Shown one piece after another: positions 1 to 5,286 of a stretch of DNA of 5,286 nucleotides. The stretch's first letter is position 1. The number at the start of each line of letters is the position of its first letter. Origin of the DNA: an uncultured Desulfobulbaceae bacterium (GTDB lineage: Bacteria > Desulfobacterota > Desulfobulbia > Desulfobulbales > BM004); NCBI GenBank assembly GCA_947258675.1, contig CAMYJP010000168.1:1-5286 (forward strand), given 5' to 3'. The notes beneath the pieces are model-generated. The model searched no databases, was not told where the DNA came from, and saw only the letters and a list, made by a program, of their open reading frames with translations. Made by a program: the position numbers and the translations under genes.

Positions 1-76
1 CGATAATTCTTTTTGAATTATCAGCCATATTGCTGCCGTGAATAGAGCAACGAATAATCGGTTTAGTATCAGGCAT
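1..76 (-). CDS. Possible 5' end of a leftward gene, unidentified (partial)
   Basis: Reading leftward from an ATG at 76, 25 codons stay open to the window edge, beginning MPDTKPIIRCSIHG and later MADNSKRII. I do not recognise the family. No good Shine-Dalgarno precedes this ATG. The start would lie only 5 bp from the rightward ATG at 82, an unusually tight divergent arrangement, so at least one of the two starts may be wrong. A second internal ATG (MADNSK) is another possible start. An alternative view is that the strip holds the last codons of a rightward gene ending at the TGA at 39-41. The fragment is too short to decide. Confidence 0.25.
   Translation of the reverse strand, partial: MPDTKPIIRCSIHGSNMADNSKRII
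2..22. repeat. Perfect 8-bp inverted repeat with a T5 spacer
   Basis: GATAATTC at 2-9 and GAATTATC at 15-22 are exact reverse complements separated by TTTTT. The dyad could be an operator for a dimeric regulator or a small AT-rich hairpin. It lacks the GC-rich stem and trailing T-run of an intrinsic terminator. If the leftward reading frame at 1-76 is a real gene, the dyad lies inside its coding sequence and may be chance. The sequence fact is certain; the function is not known. Confidence 0.4.
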
Positions 77-81
77 CTTAT

Positions 82-351
82 ATGAATCATGCAAACAAGC
101 ATATATTACTACCTTTATTAGCAACAGCTCTCTTTTTTGCAGATGCTGCGATACCTGTTGAGCTTGTCGGTTGCCGCAATCGTGGGCTAATCGCAGTTTT
201 TATAGGTATAAGTGCAGGCATAATGGGAGTATTTTCTGCGATTAAAGCATTAGGTTATAGGGTGCACGGCAAAACGAATTCTTATTTATGGGTAGTCCGT
301 TCTCTTATTTTTGCCATACCGGCCATTTTTATAGTCGCTGGTTTGATCTAA
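82..351 (+). CDS. Small three-helix inner-membrane protein, unknown function
   Basis: This is an 89-residue, strongly hydrophobic protein with three predicted membrane segments at about residues 8-22, 36-56 and 69-89; the last helix ends exactly at the C-terminus. The loop between helices 1 and 2 carries a short GCRNRG motif around Cys31. A charged loop (about 59-67, YRVHGKTNS) separates helices 2 and 3. The motif and three-helix layout resemble small uncharacterised membrane proteins of Proteobacteria and Desulfobacterota, but I cannot name a family. The start rests on a weak AGG about 8 nt upstream of ATG 82. The gene lies on the same strand as the large membrane-protein gene, 151 bp upstream of it, so co-expression is possible but not shown. 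The consistent membrane pattern makes the reading frame credible; no enzymatic residues are visible. Confidence 0.65.
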   Translation: MNHANKHILLPLLATALFFADAAIPVELVGCRNRGLIAVFIGISAGIMGVFSAIKALGYRVHGKTNSYLWVVRSLIFAIPAIFIVAGLI

Positions 352-490
352 GAAAATTGAATCTGGCTTTTTAGAAAATTTACGACAGCGGTAGTTGGAT
401 GGCATGTATATCAAGCCATTTTAACAAAGAATGTCACTAGCAAAACAATTACCCTGCGTCCTATTTAATGAATCAGGGATAATAGATAAC

Positions 491-496
491 GAGGGG
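491..496 (+). promoter_or_regulatory. Shine-Dalgarno site that fixes the start of the large gene
   Basis: GAGGGG lies 6 nt before ATG 503. The peptide that follows is a textbook signal peptide (M-R-K, then a long hydrophobic core, then V-Y-A). The in-frame ATG at 431 has no comparable site and would add 24 hydrophilic residues in front of the signal peptide. Both observations favour 503. Confidence 0.75.
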
Positions 497-502
497 ATAA
501 GC

Positions 503-2638
503 ATGAGAAAAGTTTTTCTGTTCATTCTGGGAATTCTCTACCTATTTGTCGGTCATCAATCCGTTTATGCTTTAGAGAGTCCAAACATTCCAGAGCCTTT
601 AAAACCTTGGGTTGACTGGGCTTTGCATAATAAAGAAGAACAATTTGAATGTATTCCTCATTATAATAATCCCAACGAGCTTCAGTGTAATTGGCCGACA
701 GAACTCACCTTGGAATTGAACGATACCGGCGGTCAGTTCAGCCAGTCTTGGCACATCCAGCATGAAAGCTGGATAAAACTTCCTGGGAACAAAAAACAAT
801 GGCCCCGCGAGATAAACGTTAATGGAAAACCTGCCATTGTAATCCAGAAAGGTGATAGACCAACAATCCAGCTACAGCCAGGATCCTATAGTATTACAGG
901 CAAATTCACCTGGTCAAAGTTGCCTGAGTTCATACAGCTTTCGCCACAATCTGCTCTTGTCTCTCTAGCCGTTAACAACGATAAAATTGCATTTCCTGTT
1001 ATAGACACATCAGAAAAATTGTGGCTGAAAACGGAACAAATCGAAGAAAAAATTGAAAACCGATTAAAGATTGAAAGTTTCAGGCTTATTGAAGACAGAA
1101 TTCCTGCCAGAATAGAACTCTACTTCTCTCTCGATGTAGCAGGATCAGCTCGGGAAATTACTCTTGGACCGCTTTACTCCCCTGATCGGATTATCCCGGT
1201 ATCTCTGAAAAGCTCGCTTCCAGTTAAATTAGAAGAAGATGCGAAAATAAGAGTACAGGTTCGCCCTGGTCAATACAGCCTAACATTAATAATGAGACAC
1301 ATTGGCCCTCTGGAGACACTCTCTTTTGAACAGTCAGATGATGGTTTTTGGCCAAATCAGGAAATCTGGTCATATTATGCTCATTCAAATTTAAGAATCG
1401 TTGAAATTGAAGGTGTCCCCACAATTGATCCTCTGCAGACTTCCATGCCGCAGGCATGGCAAAAGTACCCAACCTACAGGGTACTTCCTGGAGAATCCAT
1501 GCGGTTTAAAGAAATCAAACGTGGGGATCCACATCCGTCGCCTGACCAGCTTACCCTGAATAGAACCGTATGGTTACGGTTTGACGGCACTGGATATACT
1601 ATTCAAGACAATATCCAGGGAAAGAAGAATACCAACTGGCGTCTGGAAATGAACCCTGCCGTAACGCTTGGCAGGATAGCCGTTAACGGTAAAGAACAGT
1701 CTATTACCCAACAGCAAGGAACAGATAATACCGGCATTGAACTTCGTGAGGGAATTGTAAATCTTACCGCAGACAGCAGTTATCAGGGAAATATCGCAAC
1801 TCTGCCTGCAACCGGTTGGGATCATGATTTTCAGAAGGTTACAGGGAAATTATATTTACCACCAGGCTGGAAGCTTATTAACGCAGGAGGCATTGACAAT
1901 ATTCCATACACCTGGGTTAAACGCTGGACACTCCTGGATTTTTTTATTGTGCTGATTTTTACTATTGCACTGGCAAACTTGTTTTCAAAGCCTTTAGCCG
2001 GATTAGCCTTCGTAACTCTGGTATTGACCTATCATGAACCAGGGGCTCCCAAATATATCTGGTTGGCTTTATTAATTGGCTTTGCACTGCTTAAGCATGT
2101 ACCTGAAGGCAGTTTCAAAAAATTTGTCAAAATCTATCAAATAGCCGCCTTTTTGGTCTTGCTGCTTTTTGTTATTCCTTATTCAATTCAAGCGCTCAGG
2201 ATTGGTATTTACCCACAACTTGCAAAGCCTTGGGTGTCAATGACGGATTATTCTCGCTATTCACAGAAAACACCATCAGAGCCAGCTCAATTGAAAACCG
2301 AGGGAGATGTTTTTCGTGAGAGGGAAGTTGCGAGAAAAGCGGTAGGGGGTGCTAAAGATATGGCAAGGACCGCTGCAGCTCCAATGGGAAGCTATAGTTC
2401 ATCATATTATCAAAGCCAGGTTATGCAGTACGATCCAAAAGCCATTACTCAAACAGGGCCAGGAATCCCTCGATGGCAACCTTTTGGGACCATACATTAC
2501 AGCTGGTCTGGACCAGTAACTCGTGATCAGGCAATTTCTTTTCTGCTGATCGGTCCAAGGACAAACCTTGTTCTCTCCTTTGCTAGGGTATTCTTGATTA
2601 TCCTTCTTGTATTAGGAATGTTTGGAATAAGATATAAG
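503..2638 (+). repeat. First half of the internal protein duplication
   Basis: Residues 1-712 form unit A: signal helix, beta-rich domain with a close Cys pair, an EGVP motif at 303-306, LYLPPGW at 450-456 just before the first helix, and five membrane helices. Compared with unit B it has an extra ~85-90 residues between helices 4 and 5, holding the Ser/Tyr-rich patch and the QTGPG motif. The similarity is seen at protein level only; no long DNA identity between the halves is apparent, so the duplication is old. Confidence 0.65.
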
Positions 2639-4639
2639 CGTGGTGCCGGGTTTCAATTTCCAGATTTGAAATCCTATTTTGTAGGTGCCTTCCTGATTCT
2701 CGCGTTTTTACATCCCTCCATTATCCAGGCTGGAGAGATACCATCCCAGGAAATGCTTAATGAATTACAAAAAAGGCTTCTCGAAAAAGATGAATGTTTT
2801 CCTGCGTGTGCGGATATTTCGGATATTACCATAAAGATCTCTCCGGAAAACCTCTCTATGGTTGCCAATATTGATACACAGATTGAAACTGCTGTTCCGC
2901 TGCCAAGCCATGTTCAACATTGGCTGCCCCAAAAGGTTATGGTGGATGGTGGTGATGCTAAGGGTCTCTTTCGGTTAAATAATAGTTTTTGGGTGATGGT
3001 GCCAGCCGGCAAACATAAACTACAACTCAATGGTTCAATACGAAAACAGAACATCCTGCAACTGCCATTTCCATTGAAGCCGCATCATGCGGAAATCGCT
3101 GCAAGTGGTTGGTCTGTAGATGGAGTACATCCAGACGGATCCTTTGATTCCCAGCTGCAATTCAAACGAATTGTTGAGCAACAAGATAAAAAGGCTGAGA
3201 TCCTTGAAACTGGAGTACTTCCCTCCTTTACCCTTGTAGAACGAAACATTTTGTTAGGTCTCGTCTGGAAAGTTGAGACAGCAATAAAACGAATAAGTCC
3301 AAATGGTTCAGCAATTGTATTGAATGTCCCTCTTCTGCCTGGTGAATCTGTAACCACCGAAGGTATTCGAGTTACAGACGGTATTGCTCAAATCAATCTA
3401 AGAGCCGACCAATCTCAGATAAGATGGGAATCGTTTTTAGAGCCATCAGATTCAATATTGTTAAACCATGCTAAAACAGATGATTGGACTGAAATATGGA
3501 GAGTCGATGTCAGTCCAATATACCATTTGGAAACGGAAGGCATCCCGGTAATTCTTCATAAGACAGGCACAAGATGGTACCCGACCTGGCATCCCTGGCC
3601 TGGTGAAGAGGTCACTCTTAAAGTGTCCCGTCCTGCCGGAGTTACAGGCCAAACAATGACGGTTGAAAAAAGTCATCTTGAAATACGACCTGGCCGAAGA
3701 ACCACCAACTCCAAACTGTCACTTACAATTAAAAGCAGTCAGGGAGGACAGCACAGTATTTCCTTGCCGCCGGATGTAGAACTACAAGAAGTAAAAATTG
3801 GTGGTAAAATTCAACCAATTCGCCAGGAGGGGAGGGATGTCCCCTTGCCCATCATCCCAGGTCAGCAAGAGATAGAACTGCAATGGCTTGACCAAGGAGG
3901 GATTACCTCTATGTTCAAGACTGCAGAAATCGATCTTGGCACCCAAAGTGTGAATACAAGTGCTGATCTCTATCTTCCACGCAGTCGCTGGCCGTTATTT
4001 GTAGGAGGCGAACAGTTGGTGGGGCCTGCGGTTCTTTTCTGGTCTGTTCTCGTTGTTGTCGTATTGATATCGTTTGGCCTTGCACAAACCGGATTGACCC
4101 CTCTTAAATTTTACCATTGGGTTTTACTGGGAATAGGTATGTCAATGAGTAACCTCGGTGCTTGTCTGTTCGTGGTAGGTTGGCTCATTGCTGTTGATCT
4201 CAGGAAGAAAGGCGGATCCATCAATAAGAATAATTTTAATTTAATGCAATTCGGAATTATGCTTTTAACTGTTTTAGCTATGGGCTCTCTGTTATATGCT
4301 ATTTCCCATGGGTTGCTTGGCCATCCGGACATGAACATCGTTGGAAACGGTTCCAACAGTTCTGTATTAAGGTGGTACCAGGATATGAGTGACAATACCC
4401 TCCCACAGGCATGGGTATTCTCAATTCCAATGTTTGCATACCGTATTGCAATGCTCGTTTGGGCATTGTGGATATCCTTTAGTCTTGTGAGTGTTCTTAA
4501 GTGGGGCTGGAAACGCTTTGCTGAACCAACTATTTGGTACCACTCTCCCAAAAAACCAAAAAAACAGAAAGTGGGCCAAAAAATATCCGATGACGACGTA
4601 TCTATAACAGGATCAAAAGGAGATAGTGAAAAGAAGTAA
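503..4639 (+). CDS. Giant inner-membrane protein with duplicated periplasmic domain and membrane bundle, unknown function
   Basis: The 1378-residue product begins with a signal peptide (residues 1-23, VYA before the likely cut). Periplasmic domain A spans about 24-474, is beta-rich, and has Cys50 and Cys62 near its start. Helices follow at about 477-494, 497-511, 518-533 and 544-563. A periplasmic insert (about 566-688) contains a Ser/Tyr-rich patch and the motif DPKAITQTGPG. A fifth helix lies at 689-709. A second signal-like helix (724-743, ending QAGE) leads to domain B (about 744-1173, Cys765 and Cys769). Helices at about 1177-1194, 1200-1213, 1217-1232, 1248-1268 and 1305-1332 then end in a lysine-rich cytosolic tail. 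Positive charges (K539/K540/K543, R710/K712/R713, R1234-K1236, K1333-R1338) fit this topology. The ending LPQAWV...PM...YR...WALW and the QTGPG motif match my memory of an uncharacterised conserved proteobacterial family. The layout (large periplasmic domain plus C-terminal bundle) recalls CreD, but I see no firm homology. No catalytic motif is visible; an envelope role is inference. Confidence 0.9.
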   Translation: MRKVFLFILGILYLFVGHQSVYALESPNIPEPLKPWVDWALHNKEEQFECIPHYNNPNELQCNWPTELTLELNDTGGQFSQSWHIQHESWIKLPGNKKQWPREINVNGKPAIVIQKGDRPTIQLQPGSYSITGKFTWSKLPEFIQLSPQSALVSLAVNNDKIAFPVIDTSEKLWLKTEQIEEKIENRLKIESFRLIEDRIPARIELYFSLDVAGSAREITLGPLYSPDRIIPVSLKSSLPVKLEEDAKIRVQVRPGQYSLTLIMRHIGPLETLSFEQSDDGFWPNQEIWSYYAHSNLRIVEIEGVPTIDPLQTSMPQAWQKYPTYRVLPGESMRFKEIKRGDPHPSPDQLTLNRTVWLRFDGTGYTIQDNIQGKKNTNWRLEMNPAVTLGRIAVNGKEQSITQQQGTDNTGIELREGIVNLTADSSYQGNIATLPATGWDHDFQKVTGKLYLPPGWKLINAGGIDNIPYTWVKRWTLLDFFIVLIFTIALANLFSKPLAGLAFVTLVLTYHEPGAPKYIWLALLIGFALLKHVPEGSFKKFVKIYQIAAFLVLLLFVIPYSIQALRIGIYPQLAKPWVSMTDYSRYSQKTPSEPAQLKTEGDVFREREVARKAVGGAKDMARTAAAPMGSYSSSYYQSQVMQYDPKAITQTGPGIPRWQPFGTIHYSWSGPVTRDQAISFLLIGPRTNLVLSFARVFLIILLVLGMFGIRYKRGAGFQFPDLKSYFVGAFLILAFLHPSIIQAGEIPSQEMLNELQKRLLEKDECFPACADISDITIKISPENLSMVANIDTQIETAVPLPSHVQHWLPQKVMVDGGDAKGLFRLNNSFWVMVPAGKHKLQLNGSIRKQNILQLPFPLKPHHAEIAASGWSVDGVHPDGSFDSQLQFKRIVEQQDKKAEILETGVLPSFTLVERNILLGLVWKVETAIKRISPNGSAIVLNVPLLPGESVTTEGIRVTDGIAQINLRADQSQIRWESFLEPSDSILLNHAKTDDWTEIWRVDVSPIYHLETEGIPVILHKTGTRWYPTWHPWPGEEVTLKVSRPAGVTGQTMTVEKSHLEIRPGRRTTNSKLSLTIKSSQGGQHSISLPPDVELQEVKIGGKIQPIRQEGRDVPLPIIPGQQEIELQWLDQGGITSMFKTAEIDLGTQSVNTSADLYLPRSRWPLFVGGEQLVGPAVLFWSVLVVVVLISFGLAQTGLTPLKFYHWVLLGIGMSMSNLGACLFVVGWLIAVDLRKKGGSINKNNFNLMQFGIMLLTVLAMGSLLYAISHGLLGHPDMNIVGNGSNSSVLRWYQDMSDNTLPQAWVFSIPMFAYRIAMLVWALWISFSLVSVLKWGWKRFAEPTIWYHSPKKPKKQKVGQKISDDDVSITGSKGDSEKK
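2672..4516 (+). repeat. Second half of the internal protein duplication
   Basis: Residues 724-1338 repeat the order of unit A: a signal-like helix ending QAGE, a Cys pair (765, 769), EGIP at 1012-1015, LYLP at 1156-1159, then five helices. The fourth helix (around LLYAISHGLLGHPDM) matches the unit A segment around IPYSIQALRIGIYPQL. The last helix (AWVFSIPMFAYRIAML) matches ISFLLIGPRTNLVLSF in position and pattern. Landmark offsets from the domain start agree closely: about 279 versus 268 residues to the EGxP motif. Confidence 0.65.
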
Positions 4640-4643
4640 CTGA

Positions 4644-4649
4644 AAGGAG
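4644..4649 (+). promoter_or_regulatory. Shine-Dalgarno sequence without a start codon
   Basis: AAGGAG sits 4 nt after the stop of the large gene, where a translationally coupled next gene would begin. No ATG, GTG or TTG follows at a normal distance. The codon at suitable spacing is GTT (4659-4661), followed by AAA AAA ACC ACC (V-K-K-T-T, a gene-start-like composition) and a stop 14 codons later. It may be the ruined start of a lost downstream gene, or chance. Confidence 0.3.
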
Positions 4650-4693
4650 AATAACCCCGTTAAAAAAACCACCATCAATCACGGGATAAATGC

Positions 4694-4843
4694 CTATATT
4701 TGATAGGTGAGGTTGGTCGGTGTCGAGCCCGAGCCGTTGTTTTCCATTGGCTTCATATTCAGAATAATTTCCATCAAGCCAGATAACTTCACATTACCAT
4801 CAAATGCAAGAATATGGGTAGGAATTCGATTCCAATCCGTCTG
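4694..4843 (-). other. Unidentified leftward open stretch, possibly a gene tail
   Basis: Forty-nine codons are open leftward before a TAG at 4694-4696, following a TGA at 4844-4846. The peptide includes TDWNRIPTH, FDGNVKLSGLMEII and NGSGSTPTNLTYQI. It overlaps the end of the BrnA-like remnant in another frame. The composition is protein-like, but I do not recognise it and see no start with a ribosome site. The complementary rightward frame over the same bases is also open (from about 4707), so coding on either strand is unproven. It could be a gene tail brought next to the toxin-antitoxin debris by deletion, or a piece of a dispersed repeat. Confidence 0.2.
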
Positions 4844-4913
4844 TCATGACTCCATTCACTCTCTTGGCATAGGGATTTATAACTGGTTTTGAATAATCAT
4901 ATTCCCTTCTCAT
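4800..4913 (-). pseudogene. BrnA-like antitoxin remnant (N-terminal fragment)
   Basis: From ATG at 4911-4913 leftward the frame reads MRREYDYSKPVINPYAKR. This is very like the N-terminus of antitoxins partnered with BrnT toxins, where M-R-x-E-Y-D-F-S-K...N-P-Y-A-K leads into a ribbon-helix-helix DNA-binding part. Here similarity stops after about 19 residues and the frame ends at TGA 4800-4802 after 37 codons. The DNA-binding portion (normally a T-I-R-L-D-E-D type strand) is missing. In an intact module this protein would neutralise the toxin and repress its own operon; neither seems possible here. It follows the toxin remnant in the usual toxin-then-antitoxin order. Recognition is from memory of the family, not a database search. 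Confidence 0.6.
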
Positions 4914-5084
4914 GGCAAGAATAATTCTTATAGCCTTCCCTTCAGTATATCAAAAGTAATGAACAACCATAAGCAACCCTAATGCTGACCGTCGCTTAAG
5001 TGGAATGAAGTGATTTTCTTCCTTTAGAACATCAGGATCAGAAATCATTATGCCAGTGGAATCAATAAGACAGTTTGTGCCTCC
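4914..5084 (-). pseudogene. BrnT-like toxin remnant with internal stop
   Basis: Leftward from 5084 the frame reads LIDSTGIMISDPDVLKEE, then HFIPLKRRSALGLLMVVHYF, a stop (TGA at 4950-4952), then YTEGKAIRIILA. BrnT toxins (ribonucleases of type II toxin-antitoxin modules, RelE-like fold) show the same order: F-x-D-P...I-x-D-P-D...E-x-R-F-I...G-x-L-L-V-V-V-H...I-R-I-I-S-A-R. The N-terminal half (normally around W-D-x-x-K...N...K-H-G-V-S-F) is absent, a stop splits the conserved core, and the usual C-terminal S-A-R-x-A-T tail is missing. Frame and spacing are otherwise kept, which suggests fairly recent decay. It should be inactive. The match is by recalled family pattern; a profile search would settle it. 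Confidence 0.65.
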
Positions 5085-5195
5085 TCACACCTTATATTAT
5101 TGTTCTATAAAGCTTTACTGTAATTGTTTTATGCAGAAACATGGTTATATGGTATTGATATACAATGGCTCAACAAAATATATGTTTGGATTGAT

Positions 5196-5286
5196 ATGGG
5201 CTACCTCTTACTTGCAGGTGGTGCTGAATTCGGTGGCCATATGATCGACGCGGATCGGCGGGCAATTGATCTGGCAGGTGGGAATT
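5196..5286 (+). CDS. Peptidase S51 / cyanophycinase-like (type 1 glutamine amidotransferase-like) protein, 5' end
   Basis: Only the first 30 codons are inside the window: MGYLLLAGGAEFGG, then HMIDADRRAIDLAGG. A hydrophobic first strand running into G-G-x-E-F-G-G, followed by D-x-D-R-x-A-x-x-L-A-G-G, is the N-terminal pattern of S51-type proteins. In that family the strand-loop begins a Rossmann-like fold and the catalytic serine lies further on, beyond this window. Members include cyanophycinase and dipeptidase E, but many cyanophycinase-like proteins have no known substrate, so no symbol is given. A weak GGA (5188-5190) lies 5 nt before the ATG, and no in-frame alternative start is seen back to 5157. 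Base composition turns more GC-rich than the AT-rich spacer just upstream. Confidence 0.7.
   Translation, partial: MGYLLLAGGAEFGGHMIDADRRAIDLAGGN

Noticed and set aside
399..422. ATGGC...GCCAT stem followed by TTT as a terminator after the small gene
   Set aside because: Only 5 bp with an 11-nt loop and a three-T tail; too weak to call.
449..483. Promoter for the large gene with GATAAT at 478-483 as the -10 box
   Set aside because: The -10 is plausible but no acceptable -35 lies 16-18 bp upstream, and the distance to the ribosome site is very short.
431..502. N-terminal extension of the large protein from ATG 431
   Set aside because: There is no ribosome site before 431, and the extension would bury the signal peptide 24 residues inside the protein; 503 has a good site and a signal peptide at its front.
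4111..4551. 146-residue leftward reading frame inside the large gene
   Set aside because: It is opposite a strongly supported membrane-helix coding region, has no ribosome site or recognisable domain, and is a shadow of the rightward gene.
503..4639. Assigning the large gene to CreD
   Set aside because: Only the general layout (periplasmic domain followed by a C-terminal helix bundle) is shared; CreD is about 450 residues and I could not align its characteristic segments with confidence.
4656..4707. Terminator hairpins after the large gene (CCCGT/ACGGG; CCTAT/ATAGG)
   Set aside because: Five-bp stems, one with a 20-nt loop, and no T-run following either.
4707..4892. 61-residue rightward reading frame (GTG start)
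   Set aside because: It overlaps the antitoxin remnant and the other leftward stretch, has no clear ribosome site and no recognised family.
5155..5184. Promoter for the S51-like gene (TTGATA, then TATATG 18 bp on)
   Set aside because: Both boxes are partial matches in an AT-rich spacer where such matches are common; transcription would start almost at the ATG.
5050..5244. 64-residue rightward reading frame
   Set aside because: It overlaps the toxin remnant and, in another frame, the well-supported start of the S51-like gene; the peptide is not domain-like.

Overview
The window looks like a chromosomal segment of a Gram-negative bacterium. It carries a cleavable signal peptide, a very large inner-membrane protein with folded periplasmic domains, moderately AT-leaning base composition and good Shine-Dalgarno sites. 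The protein style (an uncharacterised ~1400-residue membrane protein, a BrnT/BrnA-type toxin-antitoxin remnant, and a peptidase-S51-like gene) fits Proteobacteria or Desulfobacterota. No single marker fixes the taxon, so this placement is inference.

Layout. Positions 1-81 hold an AT-rich perfect 8-bp inverted repeat and a possible 5' end of a leftward gene. Positions 82-351 encode a small three-helix membrane protein of unknown function. After a 151-bp gap with no convincing promoter, 503-4639 encodes the dominant gene, a 1378-residue inner-membrane protein. Its start is best placed at 503 (GAGGGG Shine-Dalgarno, then a signal peptide) rather than at the in-frame ATG at 431. The product appears to be a full tandem duplication. 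Each half has an N-terminal signal-like helix, a beta-rich periplasmic domain of about 430-450 residues beginning with a close cysteine pair, and a five-helix membrane bundle. The first half has an extra ~120-residue periplasmic insert carrying a DPKA...QTGPG motif.

Positions 4640-5195 hold no intact gene. A strong Shine-Dalgarno sequence just after the large gene has no start codon behind it. Further on, the minus strand carries a decayed toxin-antitoxin module. A BrnT-like C-terminal half is broken by a stop codon and runs straight, in frame, into a BrnA-like N-terminus that loses similarity after about 19 residues. A further unidentified leftward reading frame overlaps its end. At 5196 a rightward gene begins and runs off the window; its first 30 residues look like a peptidase-S51/cyanophycinase-like (type 1 glutamine amidotransferase-like) protein.

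Functional linkage. The small membrane protein and the large duplicated protein share strand and order and may be co-expressed, but nothing in the sequence shows their task. The toxin-antitoxin debris and loss of a downstream start suggest that the 3' flank is a site of past insertion and deletion.
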